Shown here: positions 43,660-53,700 of the stretch, one piece after another | How positions within the stretch are numbered: the stretch's first letter is position 1 | How the letters are laid out: the number at the start of each line of letters is the position of its first letter | Assembly: GCF_014193895.1 (NCBI RefSeq) | Contig: NZ_BLZR01000001.1 | Location: forward strand, 4,774,001-4,838,000 | Direction: 5' to 3' | DNA from: Clostridium fungisolvens | GTDB lineage: Bacteria > Bacillota > Clostridia > Clostridiales > Clostridiaceae | DNA: 64,000 nt | The notes under the pieces: generated by a model | The model's database searches: none | Seen by the model: only the letters and a program-made list of their open reading frames with translations | What the model was told of the DNA's origin: nothing | Program-made: the position numbers and the translations under genes

Positions 43660-46600
43660 TTACTTACATGGTTTTATAACAAACTCAAAGTGCATATCTT
43701 CAGAAGAATCTATTAGGTATTCTTTATGAACAGGTGCACCCCAGCTATCATCGCCTCCTACTCCCATTTGTTTTGCTGCTATTGTTACAATGGTGTAGTT
43801 AACTGGTGGAAGTTCATAGTAATGCAGTGCATTTTGAAGTTCAAAGGCTGTATATGGTGATACCCCAAGTTCAAAAGGATTATCAATAGCTGCAAACTCT
43901 ATTCCGAAGCCATTTTTATCTTTTATTTTTGCCCATCTTACACCAGTGTGATTGCCACTTTCTTGAGGTACTAAGTATCTTGAAACATTATCCTTAACTA
44001 ACTTTTCATAAATACCCAATCTAGCACCATGTACTCTATCTATATAATTTTCTTCAGGTCCCATTCCATAGAAATTAAAACTATCATAATCCGCTGATAA
44101 TCTAAAAGCTAATCCGAATATAGGCATTTCAGGGAGTCCTTCTATACCTTTATAATCGCATTTAACTTTGATCTCTCCATTTTCATAAGCAGTATAAGCT
44201 ACTTTGACCTCAGCTGGAACACTTAAAGGAAGGGCGTAAGTATATTCAACTGTGACGCTAAATTCATGCTCAAAAACTTGTACATCCTTGCACTTTTGGA
44301 ACAAACTTGCTTCATGCCACTGTGAACATCTAAAGCCATGTTTATTTCCATTATCATTATCTGTTGTTGCCCTCCAGTATATAGGCATTGGAGTTCTTGT
44401 TATAAATTCTTTTCCATTATACCTTAGTGATACAATTCCACCTTCTTGCTTTGAAAATAATACGCTAAAATCTCTGTTCTTAACTCCTATATTTACATCT
44501 CCATGAATAACTCTAACTTTATTTAATACTCTTACCTCTTCTTTTTCTTCAATAGAATACACATATTGATCAAAAGCTATCTCATGACCAGCCTTTGCCC
44601 AAGTAGTATCATTCTTGAGTTTGAAGGCAACATTTACAGCATACTCTCCACTATTATTTACTTCAGGTAAATCAAACTCATAGTATTCTTCTTCACCTGC
44701 TTTTACTATAGCATCAATATTGCCTTTATATTGTTCTTCTCCGTTACAGATCAAGCTATACTCTAGTACATAACTGGAGGTATCTATAAATAAATTTTCA
44801 TTTTTAACCTTAACACCATTTTTATCAGCATATAACTTTAGATTTTGATATAGTTTTTTAACTTCTTGTACTTTTGGAGATATGGTTCTATCAGCATATA
44901 CAATACCATCACCACAGAAATTGTAATCTGTAGCTCTATCATCAAAATCTCCACCGTATGCAAAAAATTCATTGCCATATCTATCTTTCTTCACAACTGC
45001 TTGATCTATATAATCCCAGATGAAACCACCTTGATAAAGCTCATACTTATCTTCTAATTCTGTATACTTGTGCATTGCTCCACAGGAATTACCCATAGCA
45101 TGCATATATTCACAACTTATATAAGGTTTTTGTGGATTATTATTTAAATACTCCTTAATTTCATGAGGCTTTGCATACATCCTACTTTCCATATCACTAG
45201 TTTCATTAAAACGTCTATCATGGAAAATACCTTCATAATGTACTAATCTTGATGGGTCTTTCTTTCTATAGTACTCAGACATCTTATAGATATTTTCCCC
45301 TCCAAAAGATTCATTCCCACATGACCATATCAGAATAGATGGATGATTTTTATCTCTCTCTACCATTGACTTAGCTCTATCCAATACAATATCAAGCCAC
45401 TCTGGTTTACTGTCTGGAATAACCCAATCAGGAATCACTTGCCCCATCTTCATCCAAGATCCGTGAGTTTCTAGATTGGCTTCATCTATTAAGTAAATTC
45501 CATATTCATCACAAAGCTCATACCAAAGGCTTTGATTAGGATAGTGAGAAGTTCTCACAGCATTTATATTGTTCTGTTTAAAAAATCTTATATCCCAAAG
45601 CATATCCTCTTTAGTTATAGCCCTTCCTCTACGGCAATTAAACTCATGGCGATTAATGCCTTTGAAAACTATACGCTTTCCATTTATATGCATAACCTTA
45701 TCTATCATTTGAAAGCTTCTAAAACCTACCTTTTGGGGCACAAGCTCTACTACATTATCATCTTCATCTCTTACAGTAATATAAAGAGTATATAAATATG
45801 GATCTTCAGCACTCCAAAGCCTTACGTCACTTATATCCAGCTTTAAAGTTAGTTCATTTTTTAACTTATTACCCTTAACACTAGTTAAGACTAATCCTTT
45901 ACTATCTTTTAGCTCTAAATCTATAGTTCCAGTGGTGGACCCTACAATTTTAATTTCAGATTCTAGGACTGCATCTTTGTACTCACTATCTAGCATAGTT
46001 TTAACAAAGAGATCTTGAACATGAATCTTAGGAATTGAATATAGATATACTTCTCTAAAAATTCCTGAAAATCTCCAAAAATCCTGATCTTCGAGCCAGC
46101 TCCCGGTAGATCTCTTATAAACTTCAACTGAAAGCTTATTCTCCCCTTCTCTTATATATTGAGTTAGTTCAAACTCTGATGGAGTAAAACTATCTTCACT
46201 ATATCCAACAAAATTTCCATTTAACCAAACATAGAAAGCGCTCTCCACCCCTTGAAAGGATATATATAATGAACCATTTTTCATAGTTTCATCTAAACTA
46301 AAATACTTTACATAGCTCCCAACTGGATTATATTCTTCAGATACCTGCGGCGGCCTCAATTCACTATGTCCATCCCAAGGATACATAGTATTTATATATT
46401 GAAGCTTATCGTATCCTTGCAGCTGTATATGTCCAGGAACCTCTATGTCCTTCCATGAATTACAATCAAAGTCTAGATTATAAAAATCCTTAATTCTTGA
46501 ACTAGGATTTATAGCAAAACTAAACTTCCAACTTCCATTTAAGCTTTGTCTTAGTCTCATATCTCCAGAGTTCATTTCTTTCTCTGTTCTATAGTATTTG

Positions 46601-46683
46601 TGGTCTGAATGCGCTTCAATTCTATTTACTGCAAAAATTGAAGTATCAGAAAGCCAATCTGTGCTAGGAACCTTAAACCCCAT
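43660..46683 (-). CDS. lacZ: Beta-galactosidase, GH2 family
   Basis: A 1007-residue cytosolic enzyme with the five-domain layout of E. coli LacZ. The acid/base Glu is in ILIWSCGNESFGG, the nucleophile Glu in YISCEYMHAMGNSCG, and the substrate-loop segments NRHEFNCRRGRAI and RTSHYPNQ are intact. The C-terminal beta-sandwich (Bgal small chain) begins near residue 735. It hydrolyses lactose and related beta-galactosides. TTGGAGGAA precedes the ATG. No permease or regulator gene lies nearby. A 28-base inverted repeat upstream may be its operator. Confidence 0.95.
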   Translation of the reverse strand: MGFKVPSTDWLSDTSIFAVNRIEAHSDHKYYRTEKEMNSGDMRLRQSLNGSWKFSFAINPSSRIKDFYNLDFDCNSWKDIEVPGHIQLQGYDKLQYINTMYPWDGHSELRPPQVSEEYNPVGSYVKYFSLDETMKNGSLYISFQGVESAFYVWLNGNFVGYSEDSFTPSEFELTQYIREGENKLSVEVYKRSTGSWLEDQDFWRFSGIFREVYLYSIPKIHVQDLFVKTMLDSEYKDAVLESEIKIVGSTTGTIDLELKDSKGLVLTSVKGNKLKNELTLKLDISDVRLWSAEDPYLYTLYITVRDEDDNVVELVPQKVGFRSFQMIDKVMHINGKRIVFKGINRHEFNCRRGRAITKEDMLWDIRFFKQNNINAVRTSHYPNQSLWYELCDEYGIYLIDEANLETHGSWMKMGQVIPDWVIPDSKPEWLDIVLDRAKSMVERDKNHPSILIWSCGNESFGGENIYKMSEYYRKKDPSRLVHYEGIFHDRRFNETSDMESRMYAKPHEIKEYLNNNPQKPYISCEYMHAMGNSCGAMHKYTELEDKYELYQGGFIWDYIDQAVVKKDRYGNEFFAYGGDFDDRATDYNFCGDGIVYADRTISPKVQEVKKLYQNLKLYADKNGVKVKNENLFIDTSSYVLEYSLICNGEEQYKGNIDAIVKAGEEEYYEFDLPEVNNSGEYAVNVAFKLKNDTTWAKAGHEIAFDQYVYSIEEKEEVRVLNKVRVIHGDVNIGVKNRDFSVLFSKQEGGIVSLRYNGKEFITRTPMPIYWRATTDNDNGNKHGFRCSQWHEASLFQKCKDVQVFEHEFSVTVEYTYALPLSVPAEVKVAYTAYENGEIKVKCDYKGIEGLPEMPIFGLAFRLSADYDSFNFYGMGPEENYIDRVHGARLGIYEKLVKDNVSRYLVPQESGNHTGVRWAKIKDKNGFGIEFAAIDNPFELGVSPYTAFELQNALHYYELPPVNYTIVTIAAKQMGVGGDDSWGAPVHKEYLIDSSEDMHFEFVIKPCK

Positions 46684-47031
46684 AGTAATTCCTCCAACCC
46701 TTTTATTATAAAAATTAATGTAAACCTATACTTATATTTTCTACTATTTATAGAGCATTTTCAATATATTTTTAGTAAAAAAGTTAATATTTTTACTAAG
46801 CTTTTACTTATCAAAACTATATCAGCGAATAAATTTTATTTTTTACTGTATATACATAAAAATCTTCTAAAACCATTGAAATATATAGCTTTAATACCAT
46901 AAAAGTTTTATATTTTTCTTTACATAGAAAAAGAAACCCAAGTTCTTAGAATGAACACAGGCTCCTTTTTACAATATATATTATAGATTAACTACCTTAA
47001 GCTATTATAAAAGCTACTTGTAAATATATCT
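46684..47031. other. Upstream region of lacZ
   Basis: These 348 bases hold the lacZ leader and an inverted repeat at 46772-46799. They also hold, at about 46929-46968, an imperfect hairpin with a T tail on the minus strand that probably terminates the ferric-reductase-like gene. TTGATA near 46805 is a weak -35 candidate for lacZ. Confidence 0.45.
46772..46799. promoter_or_regulatory. Inverted repeat upstream of lacZ, candidate operator
   Basis: TTAGTAAAAA and TTTTTACTAA form perfect 10-bp arms around 8 bases, 89 bases before the lacZ start. It resembles a LacI- or AraC-class operator in form only. Confidence 0.4.
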
Positions 47032-48300
47032 CTATTTGAATTGAAATTGCTCATAATGCATATTTATATTTTCAAAATTGCTCTTTTTAAATTGGTTCTT
47101 TAGACTCTCTCTCATTCCCTTAGGTCCGCAAAAGTACACATCTTCAACCATACTAAGTTCTGCATAATTCTTCATTTGCTCTACCGATAGAAAACCTTTG
47201 TCTTTGAAGTTAAATAAATGCAACCTGACATTTGAACCAGATGCCAACTTTTCTAATTCCTCTAAATATGCTCCATCTTGCTCACTATTGTAGGCATAAA
47301 AGAAGTCTATAGAATACTCTTCTGTTACCTTTGCTTGTAGAAAACTCCTGAAGGGTGTAACCCCTATGCCTCCAGCAATCCAAATCTGATTCTTACTTCC
47401 TTCTCTATAATCAAATTTGCCGTGAGGTCCTTCTACTACAAATTCATCTCCAAGCTTTAATGTTTCTAATAAAACCTTTGTATCATCACCAAGTGACTTA
47501 ATTGTAAATTGAATTTCTCCTTTCTTAGGAGCCGCACTTATGGTAAATGGATGTGAGGAAAACTTACTACTCTTTCCAGGAAGCTTAATGAATGCAAATT
47601 GTCCTGGTTTAAATTTTATACTATGCCCTAAAGCCTCTCCTGTAATCTCTAGTGTACCATCTGATACAATTTTAAGTTTACTAACCTTAAATTTAAACTT
47701 AAATGCTGCTTTTTCATAAATAAAGACACTATAAAATATTGAAATAATTCCTATGAAGTTAATTATATTTAGCCATATACTAAATGGATCAAAAGAAAAT
47801 ACCGGGTAGGTAGAACTTCCGTAATAATGATATACTCCCATCATATACGCCACAATCATAAATTTATGGATAGCCTTCCATCTTTCATAATTTAACTTTT
47901 TCGCTACAATTGCAGTTATTATGAGTATTACGAACAGATATAGACTAAAGCTACCATACATCGCATATGGATCTCTAGGTATTGGTATTCCGGCTTTAAT
48001 CTCAGCTCTCTTTCCCATTTCAATTGTTATATTGTGAATAACAACTAAGAGCAACGCTGATATACTTAAGTATTTATGATATACATACGACTTATCAAGC
48101 CCATTGAATATATAGTCTAAAATCTTATTCCGTGTAGAGATAAAGTTTACTAAAGCAAAAGCAACCAAGGCAAATGCGGCTATCAACTGCGAATATTCAC
48201 TCATTGTAGATATCTCCCTAGTTGAGCTTACAAATAGCCATGTTACAAAAGTTATTAACATACTAAATATAATAAATAAAAAACCTAACTTCTTTTTCAT
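47032..48300 (-). CDS. Ferric-reductase-like membrane flavoprotein
   Basis: About 422 residues. Six N-terminal helices (about 5-205) form a ferric-reductase-type domain with His residues in helices (YHKYLSISALLLVVIHNI, AIHKFMIVAYMMGVYHYYG) that could bind heme. An FAD-binding domain follows (FKPGQFAFIKLPG, HPFTISAAP), then an NAD-binding domain (WIAGGIGVTPFRSF, VYFCGPKGMRESL). It probably passes electrons from NAD(P)H across the membrane to an external acceptor such as Fe(III) or oxygen. The ATG at 48300 follows AGAGGTG. It lies 34 bases behind the phosphatidyltransferase gene. Confidence 0.85.
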   Translation of the reverse strand: MKKKLGFLFIIFSMLITFVTWLFVSSTREISTMSEYSQLIAAFALVAFALVNFISTRNKILDYIFNGLDKSYVYHKYLSISALLLVVIHNITIEMGKRAEIKAGIPIPRDPYAMYGSFSLYLFVILIITAIVAKKLNYERWKAIHKFMIVAYMMGVYHYYGSSTYPVFSFDPFSIWLNIINFIGIISIFYSVFIYEKAAFKFKFKVSKLKIVSDGTLEITGEALGHSIKFKPGQFAFIKLPGKSSKFSSHPFTISAAPKKGEIQFTIKSLGDDTKVLLETLKLGDEFVVEGPHGKFDYREGSKNQIWIAGGIGVTPFRSFLQAKVTEEYSIDFFYAYNSEQDGAYLEELEKLASGSNVRLHLFNFKDKGFLSVEQMKNYAELSMVEDVYFCGPKGMRESLKNQFKKSNFENINMHYEQFQFK

Positions 48301-48334
48301 ATTAACACCTCTCAAATAAATTCTATTACCATCT

Positions 48335-48928
48335 CTATTTTCTAGCTTTACTATATTTTAATGAGGCTATAGTAAAACAACTCTTAATTCTCTCATAGGA
48401 AGAATATATTCCTGCTAAAAATGTAGAATAAAGCAATATACTAACAATGTAAATTTTATTACTTGAATTAAATAAACTTAAAATGCAGATTATACCTGGA
48501 ATTAAGAAAAATATAGCTGAAACTGTTCTCCCAACTCTATCAAAAATAAATGGATGTTCCGATGAAGTTTTATAAAGCTTAATAAAATTAGAAGTTGCAA
48601 CGAATTCTAAAAACTTAATACAAACAAACACTAAATACCATAAAGGTAATACATGAGTACTTATTAGTGCTGCATAAGAAGAAACTATATATAACAAATC
48701 TGCTAATACGTCTAATTTAGCACCAAGAATGGTAGCTGCTCCTAATCTTCTTGCAATCTTACCATCAAAGAAATCCGAAACACATATCATTATAAATAAA
48801 CTTATTAATGTCGAGTTATAATCTTGTCCATATAGAAATTGCTTAAAAATAAGAAAATCAAATAAAATTGTCATAATTATTCTTGCTATAGTCATACCAT
48901 TAGGTATACTTCTTAAAACTCTATCCAT
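48335..48928 (-). CDS. CDP-alcohol phosphatidyltransferase
   Basis: About 197 residues with six helices and the complete CDP-OH motif: DFFDGKIARRLGAATILGAK followed by LDVLADLL, which supplies the metal-binding Asp residues. It makes a phospholipid headgroup linkage, as PgsA does with glycerol phosphate, but the acceptor alcohol is unknown. The ATG at 48928 follows GGGGAG by 6 bases. The ferric-reductase-like gene follows closely and is probably in the same transcript. Confidence 0.85.
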   Translation of the reverse strand: MDRVLRSIPNGMTIARIIMTILFDFLIFKQFLYGQDYNSTLISLFIMICVSDFFDGKIARRLGAATILGAKLDVLADLLYIVSSYAALISTHVLPLWYLVFVCIKFLEFVATSNFIKLYKTSSEHPFIFDRVGRTVSAIFFLIPGIICILSLFNSSNKIYIVSILLYSTFLAGIYSSYERIKSCFTIASLKYSKARK

Positions 48929-49142
48929 ATCCATCTCCCCTAAACTCTCTTAATTCCTTATCTATCTTAAATATAAACTAGTTAAATTAACAAAACCTTA
49001 AAACTAGCTGAGAATTAGCTGAGAATTATGTAAAAACTATACTTTTTTTGTACTGTATCTTACAGCGGATAAAAGACCTAGTTATAAGCAAAAATATAAC
49101 CTATCTACATTAAATCTAAAATTATAATTAGGAGGTTCATAA

Positions 49143-49913
49143 ATGCTTAAGAAATCATCTAACATCTTTACATTAATAACTGCTAATATTCTTATAGCAA
49201 CTTTTTTATTAATAGGATGTGCAAGTACTGGAAATAGTAGCATTTTATCAATTAATAAAATTTCAAGCAGAACAACGTTTGAGAATAAAACTGCTGATTC
49301 TCAAATGTACATAAGACCAGACAATGTTAGTATAGATCGGGCAAAACAACTTTTGATAGAAGGCAATAAAAGATATGTTGATAATAAAGTACTAACACAT
49401 GATATAAGCGATGCTAGACGTAAGAAACTATCTACAGATGGTCAGAAGCCTTTTGCAGTTGTGTTAAGTTGCTCAGACTCTAGAGTTCCACCTGAATTAG
49501 TGTTTGATCAAGGACTAGGTGATTTATTTGTTGTTAGAAATGCTGGAAATGTAATTGATCCTATTGCATTAGGAAGCATAGAATATGGAGCCGAACATCT
49601 AGGTGCCCCATTAATAATTGTTTTAGGTCATGAAAAATGTGGTGCAGTAAAAGCTGCAATTGAAGGTGGTACAACATCTGAAAATATTACAGCTATAATA
49701 GATCAAATAAAACCATCTTATAATAAAACTAAAAATAATAGTCAAAATGCAGATGAAATTTATAATCTAACAATTGATGAAAATATAAAAAATTCTATGA
49801 ATTTGATTAATAAAAGCTTAGTTATTCAAAAGTTAACTGCCGAAAGGAAGATAAATGTAATTGGAGCCAAGTATCATATGGATACAGGTAAAGTAACCTT
49901 TGATATACAGTAG
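49143..49913 (+). CDS. Exported beta-class carbonic anhydrase (lipoprotein)
   Basis: A 256-residue protein with a lipoprotein signal ending in LLIGCASTG, so it is probably tethered outside the membrane. The beta-CA zinc site is intact: VLSCSDSRVPPE (Cys, Asp-Arg dyad) and LGHEKCGAVKAA (His, Cys). It interconverts CO2 and bicarbonate. Most bacterial beta-CAs are cytosolic, so the export signal is notable. AGGAGGTTCATAA precedes the ATG, and a terminator follows. Confidence 0.88.
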   Translation: MLKKSSNIFTLITANILIATFLLIGCASTGNSSILSINKISSRTTFENKTADSQMYIRPDNVSIDRAKQLLIEGNKRYVDNKVLTHDISDARRKKLSTDGQKPFAVVLSCSDSRVPPELVFDQGLGDLFVVRNAGNVIDPIALGSIEYGAEHLGAPLIIVLGHEKCGAVKAAIEGGTTSENITAIIDQIKPSYNKTKNNSQNADEIYNLTIDENIKNSMNLINKSLVIQKLTAERKINVIGAKYHMDTGKVTFDIQ

Positions 49914-49929
49914 CATTTTTGACAAAAAA

Positions 49930-49965
49930 GTGCAGCCTTTTAATTAATAAAGGCTGCTAAAAATT
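49930..49965 (+). terminator. Terminator of the carbonic anhydrase gene
   Basis: GTGCAGCCTTTTA pairs largely with ATAAAGGCTGC and is followed by TAAAAATTTTAATT. It may also serve the convergent DUF6054-like gene. Confidence 0.65.
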
Positions 49966-49969
49966 TTAA

Positions 49970-50296
49970 TTATATAATATACTCCTTTAATATTTTCTCA
50001 ATACTGGCTGCAAAATTATCCGCAGCGCCCCAATCAAACTTAAAAAGCCAGCCTTCTGAGCTGCCTGTAGCTATAGCTCTTACATCTGTGTATCCTTTAA
50101 TATTATCTATTATTACAACTAGTGCAGCCCTATTGCTAGTTCTCATGTAGTATTTTTCATAAACTAATGTTCCTGTACACACTCCATTTTCTAACTCAAA
50201 GAACTCTTCGTGTACTAAATCTGCACTTTGGCTATTCTTTACTAACGAAAATGCTTTATTTGGGGTAATATTAACCTTAAAATTATATTTACTCAT
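49970..50296 (-). CDS. Small conserved protein, DUF6054-like
   Basis: A 108-residue soluble protein with no signal peptide or known catalytic motif. It alternates beta strands and one C-terminal helix (DNFAASIEKILKEYII). It resembles the DUF6054 family found in clostridia; this is recognition from memory and unverified. AGGAGGGAG precedes the start. It is convergent with the carbonic anhydrase gene. Function unknown. Confidence 0.6.
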   Translation of the reverse strand: MSKYNFKVNITPNKAFSLVKNSQSADLVHEEFFELENGVCTGTLVYEKYYMRTSNRAALVVIIDNIKGYTDVRAIATGSSEGWLFKFDWGAADNFAASIEKILKEYII

Positions 50297-50452
50297 AAAT
50301 CTCCCTCCTTTATTAAAAACAATATATCTATTACCTTATATAAATAGTACTAATATATGTACTCTATAATAATCACTTGTCACTAACACATAATTTTACA
50401 CATCAATATCAATATGCCTTATTAAACCAGGTTTTAACAATACCCTTCTGTA

Positions 50453-50481
50453 TTGTTTATTTACGCTCTATATAGTAAAAT
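50453..50481 (+). promoter_or_regulatory. Possible promoter of the riboswitch-controlled gene
   Basis: TTGTTT (50453-50458), a 17-base spacer and TAAAAT (50476-50481) lie about 125 bases upstream of the aptamer. Other A+T-rich alternatives exist nearer to it. The rest of 50297-50605 shows no gene. Confidence 0.35.
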
Positions 50482-50605
50482 TATCATATTAGATATAAAA
50501 GAGTAAACTTATTAGTATATATGCTATATTATATTACTTTAAAGTTAAATTTATATAGTTATATTTTTAGTGGTTTTCTAACTATATATCTAAAAAAATT
50601 AAAAA

Positions 50606-50700
50606 GTGAAAAAGGCAAACCATGGGAAACCATGAGACGCAAAGCCAAGGGCCTGTACCACATTTTATCTTGTGGATGGCAGCCGGTTACCACAGGGAAT
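50606..50700 (+). ncRNA. Cyclic di-GMP-I (GEMM-I) riboswitch aptamer
   Basis: The sequence carries the conserved blocks of the class I aptamer in order: GGCAAACC, a short stem capped by a GNRA tetraloop (CATGGGAAACCATG), GACGCAAAGCC, the GGGCCT segment, a second stem (CCACA ... TGTGG) and GGCAGCCGGTTACCA. The G and C that contact the ligand in the Vibrio structure lie in conserved positions. It sits 80 bases upstream of the giant repeat-protein gene with a terminator-like hairpin between, so c-di-GMP most likely switches transcription of that surface protein. Confidence 0.93.
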
Positions 50701-50716
50701 ACTAATTTCAATTCTA

Positions 50717-50741
50717 TAGACCTACTTAAGGTCTGTCTTTT
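50717..50741 (+). terminator. Terminator hairpin of the riboswitch expression platform
   Basis: TAGACCT pairs with AGGTCTG around ACTTA, followed by TCTTTT. It lies between aptamer and ribosome binding site, as expected for transcriptional control. Whether c-di-GMP promotes or prevents its formation is not resolved. Confidence 0.65.
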
Positions 50742-50779
50742 CCCTATTTCCCTTTTTCACAAAGAAAGGTAGGGTCAAA

Positions 50780-53700
50780 ATGAAAAAACTTTTATGCAGC
50801 AGTTTTCTATTTTTAGCATCACTGCTACTATTCTTCCAACTGGCACCACCAGTGGAAAAAGTCTATGCATTAACAAATAACAATGTGTTACCGCCAAGCA
50901 ACCTGTCAGTCCAACTTACTACCCCAAGTGATGCGAAACTCTCTTGGAGCTCTGTTTATGGAGCTACTGGTTATAATGTTTATGGAATAACTGATGGTCA
51001 ACTTAAGTTAGTTGGTACAACAACATCAACCTCTTATTCTTTTAATAACATTCCTGAAGGAGATTATAGTTATGTTGTATCAACATTAAGTACAGATGGA
51101 GAGTCAGGACCTTGTGCCCCTGTTACTTTTAATGTTACTTATCCAAATATGACAGCTCCAACTGCATTAACCAGTAAAATTCAAAATGGTAATGATATAG
51201 TTTTAACTTGGACAAGCTCTCAATATGCTAAAACTTATAACATTTATCAGATTGGTGCTGATAGCCAAAAGACATTAGTTTCTACATCAAGCACACCGAC
51301 TTATACTATAACTAATGCACCTGCTGGAAGCTATACTTATGCAGTTTCAGCAGTAAATCCACTTTATGGTGAATCTTCAATATCAGCCTCAACTAATGTA
51401 AATATGGTTTTACCAACTATGACAGCCCCAGGTAATTTTGCTTATTCAATATTAAACGGAAATGATATATCTCTGAAGTGGAACGCTGTTAGTTACGCTA
51501 CAGGCTATAAGGTTTATCAAATTATTGATGGACAAAAAACTTTAAAAAGTACCACTACTGGTACTAGTATTTCATATACTAATATGACTGCTGGTGACTA
51601 TACGTATGAAGTTCACTCTTATAGCGACAGATTTGGTGAATCTCAAGATGGATCTCAACTGACATTTACTCTGATACTTCCAGTAATGCAGACACCAGGC
51701 AGCTTAACTTATAGTATTGCAAATGGTAATGATATTACCTTAAAATGGGCAGCTGTTCCATATGCAACTAATTATACAGTTTATCAAATAATTGATGGAG
51801 TAAAGGTTTTAAAAAGTACGTTAACAGGAACAACTGTTACCTACTCTAATATGCCTGGAAATGACTATATTTATGAAGTTCATTCTTATTCAACTCGTTT
51901 TGGAGAATCACAGGATGGAAGCCAAATAAGCTTTAATTTAACTTTGCCATCAATGGAAGCTCCAAGTTCCTTAACATATTCTATAGCAAATGGTAATGAT
52001 ATAACTTTAAAGTGGGCCTCAGTTCCATATGCAACCAATTATAGAGTGTACCAAATAGTTAATGGCCAAAAAGTTTTAAAAAGCACATTAACTGGAACTA
52101 GTATAACTTATACTAATATGAATGGTGGAGATTATACTTACGAAGTCCACTCCTATAGTGATAGATTCAGCGAGTCAACTGAAGGAAGCAGTCTTTCATT
52201 TACACTGACACTTCCGGTGATGACACCGCCAACAGACGTAGTTCAAACTATTAAAAGTGCTACGGATTTCACCTTGAATTGGACAGCATCTCCTTATGCT
52301 ACGAGTTATAAGGTATATCAAATAGTTAATGGCCAGAAAGTATTAAAAAGTACAGTTACAAGTACTACTGTTTCTTATACAAATATGACTTCAGGTGATT
52401 ATAGCTTTGAAATTCATTCTTATTCAACCCGTTTTGGAGAGTCTTCAGATGGAAGTACTATAATTGTTACACTGAATGGACAAACAATGCAGGCTCCAAC
52501 TAACTTAACATATAGTATTACAAATGGAAATGATATAACTTTAAAATGGACCGCTTCACCATATGCAACAAGCTACAAAATATATCAAGTAATTGACGGA
52601 CAAGCAGTTTTGCAAAAAACTGTAACTACTACTAGTGCTAGTTTTACCAACATGGCTGGTGGTAATTATGATTACCTCATAAATTCTGTATCTACAATTT
52701 TAGGTGAATCTCCGGTAGGAGCAGAAACTGCCTTTACTTTAGTTTTACCAACAATGGCCGCTCCAGGTAACTTAACTTATAAGATACAGAATGGAAATGA
52801 CGTAGTATTGACGTGGTCGGCAGTAACATATGCTAATAACTACAAGGTTTATGAATTAATTGATGGTCAATTAGTGTTAAAGACTACAGTATCAGCTACA
52901 ACAGCAACATTAACTAATGTACCAGAAGGTGATCATACTTATGTAGTTAATTCAGTAAGTACACGTTTTGGTGAATCACTAGAAGGAAGCAATGTATCAT
53001 TTTCACTAACTTTCCCTACAATGCTTGCACCTGGAAACCTTACTTATAGCATTGCAAATGGAAATGATATAACTTTAAAATGGAATTCAGTAACCTACTC
53101 AACTGGGTATAACATCTATCAACTAATTAATGGTCAAAGGGTATTAAAACAAACAGTTACTGGTACAAGCGTTACATTTACTAATATGCCTGAAGGTGAC
53201 TATAACTTTGAGATTCATTCTTATAGTACACGTTTTGGTGAATCTCAAGATAGTAGCCAAACTAACTTCACTTTAGTTTTCCCAGTAATGCAGGCTCCAA
53301 GTAACTTCACTTACACTATTGTAAATGGTAACGACATAACTTTAAAATGGGGAAGTACATTATATACAACAAACTATAGAATCTATCAGATTATAAATGG
53401 ACAAAAAACTTTAAAACAAACAGTTACTGGTACTAGCATTACATTTACTAACATGCCTGAAGGTGACTATAATTTCGAGATTCACTCATACAGCACTCGT
53501 TTCGGTGAATCACAAGATGGTAGTCAAACTAGCTTCACTTTAGTCTTCCCAGTAATGCAAGCACCTGCTAACTTAACTAATACAATCGTTAACGGGAATG
53601 ATATCACTTTAAAGTGGAATGCATCTTCTTATGCAACAGCTTATAGAGTATATCAAATTGTAAACGGACAAAGAGTATTAAAACAAACAGTTACCACTAC

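Noticed and set aside
50521..50772. An 83-codon open reading frame on the plus strand in the surface-protein leader.
   Set aside because: It spans the c-di-GMP aptamer and its terminator hairpin; the sequence is explained by conserved RNA structure, and no ribosome binding site precedes it.
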